This document shows, piece after piece, positions 1 through 8,809 of a DNA stretch of 61,820 nt (positions are counted from its first letter, which is position 1; each line of letters begins with the position of its first letter). The notes beneath the pieces are model-generated. The model did not search any database and had not been told where the DNA came from. It saw only the letters and a list, made by a program, of their open reading frames with translations. The translations under genes were made by a program, and so were the position numbers. The stretch is from JAGGYK01 sp034716155 (lineage in GTDB: Bacteria > Desulfobacterota > Desulfomonilia > UBA1062): the NCBI GenBank assembly GCA_034716155.1, contig JAYEFR010000108.1, positions 1 to 61,820 of the forward strand, read 5' to 3'.

Positions 1-152
1 TCAACAGCGAATTTCTGTGCCTCGGTCAGAATCATGTCAAACGTATCCCTGGAAAAATCTGCATACAATGGGGCCTCACAGAGTTTTTCCACCTTCAGCA
101 TCTCGTGAAGTACAAATTGTTGATCCCTCTCGTCCAAGATCAAGTTAGTCAT
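1..152 (-). CDS. Acyl-CoA dehydrogenase, N-terminal fragment cut by the window edge
   Basis: An ATG at 150-152 (minus strand) opens a frame that runs without a stop off the left edge (50 complete codons). It is preceded by a strong AGGAGG ribosome site. The peptide begins MTNLILDERDQQFVLHEMLK and continues with a helical stretch typical of the N-terminal helical domain of the acyl-CoA dehydrogenases common in anaerobes that degrade aromatic or branched acids; LDERDQQFVL is the recognisable part. It lies 75 bp downstream of the SDR gene on the same strand and is probably in its operon. The catalytic part is outside the window, so substrate and activity cannot be judged. Confidence 0.7.
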   Translation of the reverse strand, partial: MTNLILDERDQQFVLHEMLKVEKLCEAPLYADFSRDTFDMILTEAQKFAV

Positions 153-227
153 ATAAATCCTCCTTTATAAGTATTGTTATAAATCTCAAGCATCGGGGGC
201 AACAACCTGTTAAGATGTAACCCCTTA

Positions 228-1034
228 TTAGCTTGCGATACGAAGCCCTCCATCCACAGGGATTACTGTTCCTGTGACAAAAGAACTGGCCCTCGAAGCA
301 AGGTAAATAGTAATTCCGGCTATGTCCCCGGGTGTGCCGATGCGGCTTAGCGGACACCTTTCCTCAATCTGTCCCCTGAAATTTTCGAGCATCCACTCTG
401 TCATCTTGCTCTCAAATGGCCCCGGGGCAACCGCATTGACAGTGATCCCACGCGGGCCGAGATTAACAGCCAATGCCCTTGTCAAGTGGTGCACAGCTGC
501 CTTACTGGCAGAGTAGGCATAGTTCTCAAAGATAGGGACCATTATCCCATCAATAGACCCAATGTTTATCACACGTGCCGGATCGCCGGGCATGACTGCC
601 TTTTCAAGCAAAGGCAGGAGATCCCGCGTAAGTGCGAACATGGACTTAACGTTTAAAGACATAACCTTATCAAACCCGGAATCAGGATATTCGCTGATCG
701 GTGCACCCCAGTTGGCGCCTGCATTGTTTACCAGGATATGTAAGGATTGTTCTTGTTCGGAAATTTTATCTACCAATAACTTTCTGTCTTCTTCTGCGGA
801 AATATCTGCGGGAATGGAAATGCACTCCCCTATCTCAGATAGCTCTTTAGCAACCTGGTCGCATACATCTTTTTTGCGTGATGAGATATATACCCTGGCC
901 CCGGCCTCTACATAGCCCCTGGCGATCATGTGCCCTATACCCCGGGATCCACCGGTCACCAGCGCCACCTTTCCTCTGATTGAAAACAGGTCATTGACAT
1001 TTATTGCCTCTTTTTTACCCTCTGCGTTGGCCAT
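228..1034 (-). CDS. Short-chain dehydrogenase/reductase, RhlG-like
   Basis: Classical SDR of about 268 residues. The NAD(P)-binding motif TGGSRGIG, the NNAG motif, the catalytic Ser in INIGSIDG and the YxxxK pair in YSASK are all present, and the C-terminus has the usual TGTVIPVDGG. Overall it resembles RhlG-type beta-ketoacyl reductases (AAGARV-type strand, ARVINIGS, VIPVDGG). It probably reduces a 3-oxoacyl or oxidises a 3-hydroxyacyl thioester. An ATG at 1040 is only 2 bp from the GGAG site, while the ATG at 1034 is 8 bp away, so the latter is preferred. It is followed on the same strand by an acyl-CoA dehydrogenase, which supports a role in acyl-CoA metabolism; this is inference. Confidence 0.85.
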   Translation of the reverse strand: MANAEGKKEAINVNDLFSIRGKVALVTGGSRGIGHMIARGYVEAGARVYISSRKKDVCDQVAKELSEIGECISIPADISAEEDRKLLVDKISEQEQSLHILVNNAGANWGAPISEYPDSGFDKVMSLNVKSMFALTRDLLPLLEKAVMPGDPARVINIGSIDGIMVPIFENYAYSASKAAVHHLTRALAVNLGPRGITVNAVAPGPFESKMTEWMLENFRGQIEERCPLSRIGTPGDIAGITIYLASRASSFVTGTVIPVDGGLRIAS

Positions 1035-1040
1035 TTCCAT

Positions 1041-1539
1041 ATCTCCTTTGTATAGTTAGCAGTATTACCCTAGATACAACATTTCTTACATTATCATCAA
1101 GTAGATTTGTTTTTGTGCTGACCCCTGATAGCTATCTTCTTAGCCACAGACTCCGTCCGTTGTAGGTAAAAAGATGTTTATCAGACTTACCATTTGCTCA
1201 AAATCATCTATATAATCCATTATGTGAAGTTCATGGATCTTTGTCAATAACGATACTTTCTCAGGTATCCCCGGAAACTTAAAACATAAACGCCAAAATA
1301 ATGTCAGTTAACTCATTTATCTTGACCATGTTTCAAAGACCGGCAAAAGCAGCATATCCCCCTTTTTTTTAAAAAGTGAGAAATATTCCCCCCATTAGGA
1401 GAAAGAGGTTGCCAGGATTACAAAAATGGAATTCATATCCATAAGAAATCGTGTGCCCTGATGGGGTAATAGAGATAATTAATGCAAAAATTCAGGAAGT
1501 TAGCTATACTGAAATAAATTACAGCATAGTATGAACAAT
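1041..1539. other. 500-bp gene-poor stretch with a short open remnant
   Basis: No convincing gene. On the minus strand between about 1310 and 1140 there is an open stretch of about 48 codons with no start or ribosome site. Its peptide contains GIPEKVSLLTKIHELHIMD and ends LPTTDGVCG. It reads like coding sequence by composition but I do not recognise a family, so it may be a decayed gene end. The rest is AT-rich and shows nothing further. Confidence 0.4.
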
Positions 1540-1555
1540 TGGCACCAAATGTGCT
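1540..1555 (+). promoter_or_regulatory. Sigma-54 (RpoN) type promoter for the first pilX-pilY1 cassette
   Basis: TGGCACCAAATGTGCT matches the -24/-12 consensus (TGGCACG, four free bases, TTGCW) except at two positions. The invariant GG and GC dinucleotides have the required 10-base spacing. It ends 23 bp before the ATG of the PilX-like gene, which has a GGAGA ribosome site, so the leader would be very short. RpoN control with a PilR-type activator is known for pilin genes in related bacteria; no activator site was identified here. Confidence 0.65.
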
Positions 1556-1578
1556 GTGATAAAACAAGATAGGAGACA

Positions 1579-2151
1579 ATGTTCATGGAAAAACTATTCA
1601 TGACACCAGATGGCATATATACCAGTCCTTATGCTTTCAATTTGAGAGATATTGCGCCACCTCACGAACTCTCTGGTGGTTCACAAACAAATACAGAGGA
1701 GTCTCTCCAACACAACAAGAGAGTGGCAATACAGATAAAGGAACAAGGGATGGTACTGGTATTGGTACTGGTCGTACTCTTGGCAGCGATTGTCATTGGA
1801 ATAACTGTAATGCGTTCTTCTACGATAGAGGCAAGGATTGCTGGAAATGAGAGGATTTATAAGCAAGACTTCTATGTTGCAGAGAGTGGCATTGACTATG
1901 CGCTTGTAACCTCTGCGATTCCGATGAGTTCAATAGGGCTGACCATAAATGGTACGTATAATTATTCATCATTAGGCTTACCAGCTATTCTTTCCGGCAC
2001 AGGTATCAACCTTAGGTTGATAAAGATAACGAATCCGCCTGTTGGCTCAGGCTTTAGCGCAAATGATTTCAAGGCCCACTATTACCGGGTCGCTTCCAGT
2101 AAGACAAATCAGGCCATAGATGTTGGTGCATGGAAGGCCTTTCCAAAATAA
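1579..2151 (+). CDS. PilX-like minor pilin with a long leader
   Basis: 190 residues. The core, from about residue 57, is GMVLVLVLVVLLAAIVIG followed by TVMRSSTIEARIAGNER and AESG. This is the PilX N-terminal helix pattern (hydrophobic segment, then S-x-E-x-R-x-A-G-N and the AE(S/A)G end). PilX-type minor pilins help initiate type IV pilus assembly and work with PilY1. About 56 mostly polar residues precede the hydrophobic helix, far longer than a normal prepilin leader; the ATG is chosen because of the GGAGA site and the sigma-54 promoter just upstream. Bases 1750-1850 are almost identical to 20962-21062 in the second pilX. It is followed 21 bp later by pilY1. Confidence 0.75.
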   Translation: MFMEKLFMTPDGIYTSPYAFNLRDIAPPHELSGGSQTNTEESLQHNKRVAIQIKEQGMVLVLVLVVLLAAIVIGITVMRSSTIEARIAGNERIYKQDFYVAESGIDYALVTSAIPMSSIGLTINGTYNYSSLGLPAILSGTGINLRLIKITNPPVGSGFSANDFKAHYYRVASSKTNQAIDVGAWKAFPK

Positions 2152-2172
2152 CCTAAAAAAAGGAGATATAGT

Positions 2173-5100
2173 ATGCCTAAAAAGATACTGATTATATGTT
2201 TTATCTTTTCTCTCGTGTTTATCTCTAAGAACGCAGGGGCAGATGATACCGACATCTTTGGTGGTGGTGTCATCAATATCCCCCCCAATGTCCTTATTAT
2301 ATTTGACAACTCAGGTAGTATGAACGAGGATGCAGAGCTTATTCCATCAGCCCACTATGATAAAGACACGAGCTATCCTGGTCCTTATAATAGGTCTCGT
2401 GTATATTATAAATATGCTAGGTGGATAAATTGGTATAATTTTCAATGGATAGGCGATGAAACGGTTGACCCTGGAGAGATTGCCTGTGATTCTGCACGAA
2501 ATTCCCTTAATGAGAACGGACATTGGCAAGGGCCTATACATACATGGGGCTCACATACATGCGGCGGGTATTCGTATATGTTAAGAACAGGTAATTATAG
2601 GAATTTTCTCGATTCTTTAGGTGTTACTGACGTAAAGAAGATCGATCTTGCAAAGGAGACAATAAAGGATATCATTCAAACAACCGACAATGTGCGCTTT
2701 GGTATCATGATTTTTAATAATGAAAAAGGTGGTCACATCCTGGCGCCCATAGCCACCAGGGAAACCCAGGCTGAGAAAGATGCTCTTAAGGTATTGATTG
2801 ATGGCATTGATGCAGACACATGGACCCCCCTTGCAGAGACTTTGGCAGAGGCAGGTCTTTACTTTGCACGCAAGCCCTCATGGGCAAATTCCGGGGGGAA
2901 TTATAATACTGACTTTGATTATGCCATACAATGGAGATGCCAGAAGAATTACGCCATAATCATGACAGATGGCGAATCAACAAAGGATAAAGGAGATGTA
3001 CTTACACGTAATGATTATATTAATGGAAAATCCATCGGTGATTTTGACGGAGATGGGAATGATCCAGGTTCTTACCCTTCCGATGGTAGTGATTATCTAG
3101 ATGATGTTGCCAAGTTCTTATATGATGAAGATCTGCTTACAGGTATCTTGTATGATTCTGGTGGGATCTCCTTTGATGATCCTAATGATTCTCGTTTCGC
3201 AAAACAGAATATCATAACCTATACCATTGGCTTTGACATAAACAATACCCTGTTATCAGAGACCGCGGATTCATCCCACGGGCAGGGCGACTATTATACT
3301 ACCGAGGCCACAGGTGGTGGAGGAGTAAGCCTATCAGATATCTTTCAGAACATAATTGGTAGTATCTTAGAAACCAGCTCTGAATTTGTTGCACCTGTTG
3401 TTCCTGTAAGCAGGATGAACAAGACATATGCAGGAAATTGTGTATATCTCGGGATTTTCTCCCTGGACAGCTCAGGATTATGGAAAGGAAACCTCAAGAA
3501 GTTTGGGTTGAGCGAATGTGGTTATCTCCTGGACAGGGATGGAAATCTTGCCACAGATTTATCAGGTGCTATCAAAGAAGGTGCCCATTCTTGTTGGTTC
3601 CTTGTTGATGGTCTTGAGGGAATGGAGGTAGAAAAGGGTGGGGCAGGTCAGGTGCTGCTGACTCAGGCTTCGAGGTATTTCTACACCTATAATACAGGGA
3701 CCACCCTTACTGCACTTGATAAAAACCACATAACCCCATCAGATTTGGGTTTGACAACTACATCCGAGAGAGATGATCTGATCGACTTTGTCAGGGCAGA
3801 GGGGGATTATGATCCCGATGGTGGTGGAGATAATGCCAGGCCATGGGTATTAGGTGATATCCTTCATTCCAGACCTGCTGTACTTTATGATGATAGTAAT
3901 TATAAGAATGTGATCTTTGTGGGTGCCAATGATGGCTTCCTTCATTGTTTTGTTGATGATGACAAAGGCACTTATGATGATCTTACTGATGATACAGTAG
4001 AGGAGATATGGACATTTATACCGTGGAATTTATTGCCTGAACTTCAGTTTTTACGCGATGGTTCAGCCCATGATTGTTTTGTTGATGGTACCCCGATTGT
4101 TTATACCACAGGTAATAATACATATATAGTATTTGGTCTTAGAAGGGGTGGAGATAAATACTATACTTTAGATGTGAGTAATTATGCATCACCTTCATTT
4201 GTATGGGAGGTAGCACCCAATATCCTCGGCACTGAGTCCCTGGGCCAGTCCTGGTCTACGCCGCATTTTTGTACGATCAAAGAATCAGGTGGCAATACAA
4301 GAGATGTGCTCCTTCTAACAGGTGGTTATGACTCAAATCAAGATAATGTAGATCCAGGTGCAAGTGACAGCGAGGCAAGGGCTGTATATGCAGTAGATGC
4401 TGCAACTGGTGCATTGTGTACTAATCTTAATTTCAACCATGCTACCTATGCCAATATGCAATACTGTATCGTTGATCTTACATCCTTTGACAACGATGGA
4501 GATGGTTATGAGGGCACTATCTACGCTGGATCCTTAGGAGGGAATTTGTTTGTGTTCAATGACAGGGATGAGGATGGGACCTGGGATGCCAGAAGGCTTT
4601 TCAGTGCTGGAAACAGTGGTACAGATAAGCTAAAGAAATTCTTCAACTCCCCTGGTGTAGTGCAGGAGACATTTGGTGATTATGTATACATTGGCACTGG
4701 AGACAGGGAAGACCCTCAAAGAACGACCGTGGTCAACCAATTTTATGCTATTAAGAATACATGGCCTGCAACCTGGGATGATAGCTCCGACACGCTAACC
4801 CCATCTACCCTGGTAAATGTTACTTCAGATATACTCCAGGATCCTACCAAGACCGAGGCGGAGAAGGATGCGGTAAGGGCGGCGCTTGCGGCAGGTAGTG
4901 GATGGTATATTAATCTGGAAAATTCAGGTGAAAAGGTGGTATCCTCTCCTCTGGTCTTTAACAAGGTAGTATACTTCACCACGTTTACCCCTAGTGCAGA
5001 TACGGGATCAAGTGATGATCTCTGTTCCCTTGGATATGGAAGTGGTATAGCCAGACTCTATGCTATAGATTACAAGACAGGAAATGCTGTTTTTGACTTT

Positions 5101-5286
5101 ACGGAAGATGACCAACTGACAAAGACTGATCGGTCTATAAATATCGGTTCCGGCATACCTTCTCAGCCGGTAATCGTTGTTACAAAAACAGGGGTTCATG
5201 TAATTGTAGGTACTGAAGGCGGGGTGTTCTCACAAACCATAACACCTGACCAAAATATCTTTCGTTATTACTGGAAACAGAACTAA
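2173..5286 (+). CDS. pilY1: PilY1-like type IV pilus tip/adhesin protein (copy 1)
   Basis: 1037 residues with a signal peptide (about 1-23, ending KNAGA). A von Willebrand A-like N-terminal half carries the metal site DNSGS at 45-49 and the later strand IIMTDGES. The C-terminal half is the PilY1 beta-propeller region, with VLGDILHSRP and calcium-loop sequences around residue 773 (DNDGDG) and 797 (DRDEDG); another acidic loop, DFDGDGND, lies in the VWA half. PilY1 is a secreted, calcium-regulated protein at the pilus tip that affects extension and retraction, adhesion and surface sensing. An AGGAGA site lies 6 bp before the ATG. It sits between a PilX-like pilin and a small exported protein, and a diverged paralogue at 21390 has the same neighbours. 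Confidence 0.9.
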   Translation: MPKKILIICFIFSLVFISKNAGADDTDIFGGGVINIPPNVLIIFDNSGSMNEDAELIPSAHYDKDTSYPGPYNRSRVYYKYARWINWYNFQWIGDETVDPGEIACDSARNSLNENGHWQGPIHTWGSHTCGGYSYMLRTGNYRNFLDSLGVTDVKKIDLAKETIKDIIQTTDNVRFGIMIFNNEKGGHILAPIATRETQAEKDALKVLIDGIDADTWTPLAETLAEAGLYFARKPSWANSGGNYNTDFDYAIQWRCQKNYAIIMTDGESTKDKGDVLTRNDYINGKSIGDFDGDGNDPGSYPSDGSDYLDDVAKFLYDEDLLTGILYDSGGISFDDPNDSRFAKQNIITYTIGFDINNTLLSETADSSHGQGDYYTTEATGGGGVSLSDIFQNIIGSILETSSEFVAPVVPVSRMNKTYAGNCVYLGIFSLDSSGLWKGNLKKFGLSECGYLLDRDGNLATDLSGAIKEGAHSCWFLVDGLEGMEVEKGGAGQVLLTQASRYFYTYNTGTTLTALDKNHITPSDLGLTTTSERDDLIDFVRAEGDYDPDGGGDNARPWVLGDILHSRPAVLYDDSNYKNVIFVGANDGFLHCFVDDDKGTYDDLTDDTVEEIWTFIPWNLLPELQFLRDGSAHDCFVDGTPIVYTTGNNTYIVFGLRRGGDKYYTLDVSNYASPSFVWEVAPNILGTESLGQSWSTPHFCTIKESGGNTRDVLLLTGGYDSNQDNVDPGASDSEARAVYAVDAATGALCTNLNFNHATYANMQYCIVDLTSFDNDGDGYEGTIYAGSLGGNLFVFNDRDEDGTWDARRLFSAGNSGTDKLKKFFNSPGVVQETFGDYVYIGTGDREDPQRTTVVNQFYAIKNTWPATWDDSSDTLTPSTLVNVTSDILQDPTKTEAEKDAVRAALAAGSGWYINLENSGEKVVSSPLVFNKVVYFTTFTPSADTGSSDDLCSLGYGSGIARLYAIDYKTGNAVFDFTEDDQLTKTDRSINIGSGIPSQPVIVVTKTGVHVIVGTEGGVFSQTITPDQNIFRYYWKQN

Positions 5287-5302
5287 TAAAAGGGGGTAAA
5301 TA

Positions 5303-5749
5303 ATGTGGTATACATGGAGTATAAATAAACTTACGAAAATATCTTTGCCTCTCCTTTTTGCTTGCTTGTTCTTCGCAACCCTCTGCTATGCAGGTCCTCT
5401 GAGCGATGTCTTAAAGGATTGGGAACCAGTGGCTATTCAGGGTAAGATAATGGAGGTTGGCCCTGAAAAAGACTACATAGTTATCCAGGAGAAAAAGATA
5501 ATCCTTGTGCATACCATTAAAGCAAGGAAAGAATATAGAACGAGGATAATGGATCTTAAGGGCAATACTTTAACTCAAGATGCGCTATCAAAAGGAAAAC
5601 CGGTGTTTGTCAAAGGAGGGGAGATAGTAGACAAGGATACAAACGACATGACAATCCTGGCCAAAGATATATATCTCTTACCTAAATATATTAGAGAAGA
5701 CCAGATGAAGAATTATGGTATCTTTCACTCCCCATTTTCACCGTGGTAA
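5303..5749 (+). CDS. Small exported protein that follows pilY1 (copy 1), unknown function
   Basis: 148 residues. The N-terminal hydrophobic segment (about 13-29) ends CYAG, consistent with a signal peptide. The mature part is a small, probably all-beta domain: QGKIMEVGPEKDYIVIQEKK, then VHTI, a YRTRI strand, VFVKGG and AKDIYLLP. The pattern (strand, GPEKDYI, strand, FVKGG, LLP end) recurs in the 154-residue protein at 24587, which also directly follows a pilY1 gene. The repeated placement suggests a periplasmic or outer-membrane partner of PilY1, but no described family was recognised and the role is inference. A GGGGG ribosome site precedes the ATG, 16 bp after the pilY1 stop. Confidence 0.7.
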   Translation: MWYTWSINKLTKISLPLLFACLFFATLCYAGPLSDVLKDWEPVAIQGKIMEVGPEKDYIVIQEKKIILVHTIKARKEYRTRIMDLKGNTLTQDALSKGKPVFVKGGEIVDKDTNDMTILAKDIYLLPKYIREDQMKNYGIFHSPFSPW

Positions 5750-5832
5750 GAGAGTGGTAGCCATAGCAATGATGCAGTAGAGCTCCCCTCTCAGGCAGAC
5801 TCAAGTGGCATTCTGGCAGTTTTCGTAAAAAA

Positions 5833-5849
5833 TGAGAAACCCTTTCTCA
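5833..5849 (+). terminator. Possible terminator hairpin after the first pilY1 cassette
   Basis: TGAGAAA, loop CCC, TTTCTCA forms a perfect 7-bp stem 84 bp after the small exported protein gene. A run of six T follows about 10 bp later rather than directly, so termination is plausible but not certain. Confidence 0.4.
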
Positions 5850-5941
5850 ACTCCTCCATTTTTTATTGTAATAAAAATGCCGATAGTATATATTATATAA
5901 CTTGCCACCGGCATTCTCTGAAAAATAAGAGAAGGGGCCCC

Positions 5942-7033
5942 ATGGTTAAATCAAAATATTTAACGAAAATAGATAAGCTCATCCAATTGAGTGCTGAGGA
6001 ACGAACCCAGTTAAGGGAAGTGACGGACAGGTTTGTCTTTCGTGCCAATGACTATTATCTCTCGCTCATTGATTGGGATGACCCATATGACCCGATACGC
6101 CGAATCGTAATCCCGGATCCAGGAGAGCTGGAAGAATGGGGGCGTCTTGATGCTTCACAGGAGAAAGATTATACTGTGATCCCGGGGTTTCAACACAAAT
6201 ATAATTCTACTGCCTTATTGCTGATAAGCAATGTGTGTGGTGGTATATGCCGGTATTGCTTCCGCAAACGTATCTTCATGTTTCTAAAGGAAGATCCAGA
6301 GATTTTACGCGATTTAAAGGCAGCTTTAAAATACATAAGACAGCATAAAGAGATAACCAATATCCTCTTAACCGGAGGAGATCCACTAATGCTGAGCACT
6401 TTAAAGCTTGAAAGTATTATCAGACAAATTATGGAGATTGAACATGTGCAAATAGTTCGTATCGGAACTAAAATAACCGCATTTAACCCATATCGCATCC
6501 TTGATGACCCGTCTCTTTTAGATATGATCGAAAGATTTACCCATAAGAAAAAGAAGATTTACGTAATGAATGACTTTAACCATCCAAGGGAGTTAACGGA
6601 TGTTGCTGTCAGTGCGGTCAATCTATTGCTTAAATCAGGGGCAATACTCACAAATCAGACTCCCCTTATTAGAGGAGTGAATGACAATTCGAAAACCCTG
6701 GCAGAATTACTGAGGGAATTATCCTTTATAGGGGTAGCCCCGTACTATGTCTTCCAGTGCCGTCCTGCCGTTGGCAATATGGCCTATGCTGTGCCCATAG
6801 AAGAGGGGTATGAGATATTTGAACAGGCAAAGGACATGGTCTCAGGGCTTGCAAAGCGTGCCCGTTTTGTAATGTCCCATTCTACTGGTAAGATAGAGAT
6901 CGTGGGAATGGCTCAAGGATATGTTTATTTAAAGTATCACAGGGCAGCTGATGATAAAGATAATGGCCGCTTCATGATATTCAGGGCCAATCCTGATGCA
7001 TACTGGCTAGACGACTATGACGAAATAACTTGA
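5942..7033 (+). CDS. KamA/EpmB-family radical SAM aminomutase-like protein
   Basis: 363 residues. The radical SAM cluster motif is C99, C103, C106 (CGGICRYCFRK), as in lysine 2,3-aminomutases, followed by the SAM-binding LLTGGDPLML. The C-terminal GKIEIVG context could hold the PLP lysine. Enzymes of this family shift an amino group between alpha and beta carbons of lysine or similar amino acids, on the free amino acid (KamA) or on elongation factor P (EpmB). It is shorter than KamA (about 415 residues) and slightly longer than EpmB; with no EpmA, EF-P or lysine fermentation genes beside it the substrate is open. It stands alone between two intergenic regions, with a GAAGGGG site before the ATG. 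Confidence 0.8.
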   Translation: MVKSKYLTKIDKLIQLSAEERTQLREVTDRFVFRANDYYLSLIDWDDPYDPIRRIVIPDPGELEEWGRLDASQEKDYTVIPGFQHKYNSTALLLISNVCGGICRYCFRKRIFMFLKEDPEILRDLKAALKYIRQHKEITNILLTGGDPLMLSTLKLESIIRQIMEIEHVQIVRIGTKITAFNPYRILDDPSLLDMIERFTHKKKKIYVMNDFNHPRELTDVAVSAVNLLLKSGAILTNQTPLIRGVNDNSKTLAELLRELSFIGVAPYYVFQCRPAVGNMAYAVPIEEGYEIFEQAKDMVSGLAKRARFVMSHSTGKIEIVGMAQGYVYLKYHRAADDKDNGRFMIFRANPDAYWLDDYDEIT

Positions 7034-7087
7034 GATTATCCCGTTAGTTTACCTTACATGGCCTATGGATCAGAGTAGCACAAGTAA

Positions 7088-7382
7088 TTGTAACTGCTCA
7101 GGTTATTAGACTGAAGGTGGAAGACTAATAAGTATTTAGGCCAAAGACCAAAGATAGAGAAAGGCTAACAATTAATAATTGATGGCTTCGTAAAAAGTTC
7201 AACTTCTGCGTTGCGCTTAAATCTTTCGTCATTGCGGAGTACGGTAAGTACGCCTCATTCCTCAAGATTTGCGCGCCTTGAATTTGAAGCTTTTTACTTT
7301 GCCGTCTAATTCGGACTTTTTACGACTGCGTCAATAATTAGTCTTCGGCCTTCAGCCTTTAACCTAAATACCTGAGCAGTTA
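7088..7382. repeat. Inverted-repeat element (AACTGCTCAGGT family) with a second element inside
   Basis: TAACTGCTCAGGT at 7088-7100 is matched by its exact reverse complement at 7370-7382. Inside, both arms continue with related CTGAAGG/GAAGAC and GTCTTC/CCTTCAG stretches. Related sequences occur at 37268-37432 and 38771-38895, so this is a dispersed non-coding repeat. No coding sequence was found inside. Confidence 0.7.
7184..7331. repeat. MITE-like repeat with CTTCGTAAAAAGT ends, nested in the larger repeat
   Basis: Left end GGCTTCGTAAAAAGTTC (7184-7200) and right end GGACTTTTTACGA (from 7313) are inverted copies. The flanking AATAATTGA and TCAATAATT extend the symmetry. The interior has further inverted segments around GAGTACGGTAAGTACGCC. 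I recall similar ends from dispersed repeats in deltaproteobacterial genomes (memory, not searched). It appears to have inserted into the surrounding repeat. Confidence 0.65.
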
Positions 7383-7441
7383 AAAATTTTTTATCTCTCC
7401 TGTGCTTGCAATGCATCATTATATAGACTATTTTTATGTGA

Positions 7442-8692
7442 ATGGCAGATAACAGACCGAGTATTGTGTTTGCAGATGAAAAGGGCAATATCTTTGACTT
7501 TGAGCCGCTAGCCATGGTGGGAAGAAGCGGGGATTATCTTATCCCCATAGAAGATAGTGACATAATACCTGCGCCAAAAGGGGGACAATTTTATGTCCTT
7601 CCTGACAGACACCCTATTGGTATGGACAGGCAAACCGGGCAGATAATAACACTTAAGAAAAATCCTTTTGACCCATCATCACCTGCATTTGCTGTAGCCA
7701 TATTTTTAGCAGCTGCTCACACCCAAACGTATCTTGCTGCATGGGAGGCATGTGATCATGCTACCAGCCTCCCACTCTTTGCATATACAGCGCTTGGATG
7801 GAAAGAAGGGTTTGTGACCACTGCTGTCCGAACAGATATATCTACCCGCCAGGACATTGACACATTCAATATGGATACGGTAAGGAAAGGTGTTGAACTA
7901 TGGAAATCAAGTTTGCCTGAAAACAGATTGGTTACTCACCTTGCTCATTGTGCATTAGTGTATGGATGCCCTGCTGCGCTCAATCTATTTCAGGGGAGGG
8001 AAGAAGGCCCCCTGCCGACATCGCCTTCCTGTAATGCAAGGTGTATAGGCTGTATATCTCATCAGCCCGTCGGCCATCCACCTGCTCCTCAGAAAAGGAT
8101 AAAGTTTATACCGAGCCCTAAAGAGATCGCCCAGGTTGCCCTCACACATATAATCCATGTGAAAGACCCTGTGGTAAGTTTTGGGCAGGGTTGCGAAGGG
8201 GAACCATTGCTTGCCGGCGATGTTATTGAAGAAGCCATTCATATGATCCGGGCCAAAACAGATAAAGGCACTATAAACCTGAATTCAAATGCAAGCCTGC
8301 CAGAAGTTGTAAGATCTCTTGCAGATGCAGGGCTTGATAGTCTGAGGGTAAGTATGAATTCTGCAAGGCCACCTACATATAAGGCATATTTCAGGCCGTC
8401 ATATGATTTTGATGCATTGCATAAAAGTATATACGAGATGAAGAAAAGGGATAAGTTTGTCTCTGTTAACCTATTTGTATTTCCAGGTGTCACTGATGCC
8501 CCAAAGGAGGCAGATACATTGAAGGCATTTATCAAGGATGCTGGTGTGGATATGGTTCAATGGCGTAATCTGAATATAGATCCGGATGTCTATCTTGACA
8601 CTCTAGGGCAGAAGTTTCCTTCAGGTATAGGTGTAAAAAGGCTTATCAGCGAGATCCCTGTAAGGTGCGGGTATTTTAATCCCCCATTATGA
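7442..8692 (+). CDS. Radical SAM protein of unassigned function
   Basis: 416 residues. The cluster motif C197-x3-C201-x2-C204 (CNARCIGC) lies unusually far into the chain, after about 190 residues with no domain I can name. SAM-barrel features follow: VSFGQGCEGEP, NLNSNAS and LRVSMNS. The long N-terminal region contains FYVLPDRHPIGMD and a Cys-containing helical part (CALVYGC). The order resembles uncharacterised radical SAM proteins annotated in many deltaproteobacteria. There is no clear ribosome site before the ATG. The gene is isolated between a repeat region and the thiamine operon; substrate unknown. Confidence 0.75.
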   Translation: MADNRPSIVFADEKGNIFDFEPLAMVGRSGDYLIPIEDSDIIPAPKGGQFYVLPDRHPIGMDRQTGQIITLKKNPFDPSSPAFAVAIFLAAAHTQTYLAAWEACDHATSLPLFAYTALGWKEGFVTTAVRTDISTRQDIDTFNMDTVRKGVELWKSSLPENRLVTHLAHCALVYGCPAALNLFQGREEGPLPTSPSCNARCIGCISHQPVGHPPAPQKRIKFIPSPKEIAQVALTHIIHVKDPVVSFGQGCEGEPLLAGDVIEEAIHMIRAKTDKGTINLNSNASLPEVVRSLADAGLDSLRVSMNSARPPTYKAYFRPSYDFDALHKSIYEMKKRDKFVSVNLFVFPGVTDAPKEADTLKAFIKDAGVDMVQWRNLNIDPDVYLDTLGQKFPSGIGVKRLISEIPVRCGYFNPPL

Positions 8693-8745
8693 GATAGCTG
8701 AAGGCTAAAGGCTTACTAATTGCTGAATTTAGACAAATAAGCTCA

Positions 8746-8774
8746 TTGACACTTGTGGAATTGAGTTATATCTA
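8746..8774 (+). promoter_or_regulatory. Putative sigma-70 promoter of the thiamine operon
   Basis: A perfect TTGACA (8746-8751), a 17-bp spacer and TATCTA (8769-8774) lie 36 bp before the preferred start of the Thi4 gene. No TPP riboswitch is visible in the leader. Confidence 0.5.
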
Positions 8775-8809
8775 TGGCCTTACAAACCAGATTTTTTATT
8801 GGAGGAATA

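Noticed and set aside
8693..8809. TPP riboswitch expected before the thiamine operon
   Set aside because: The leader is short and contains none of the conserved CUGAGA or ACCUGA-type blocks.
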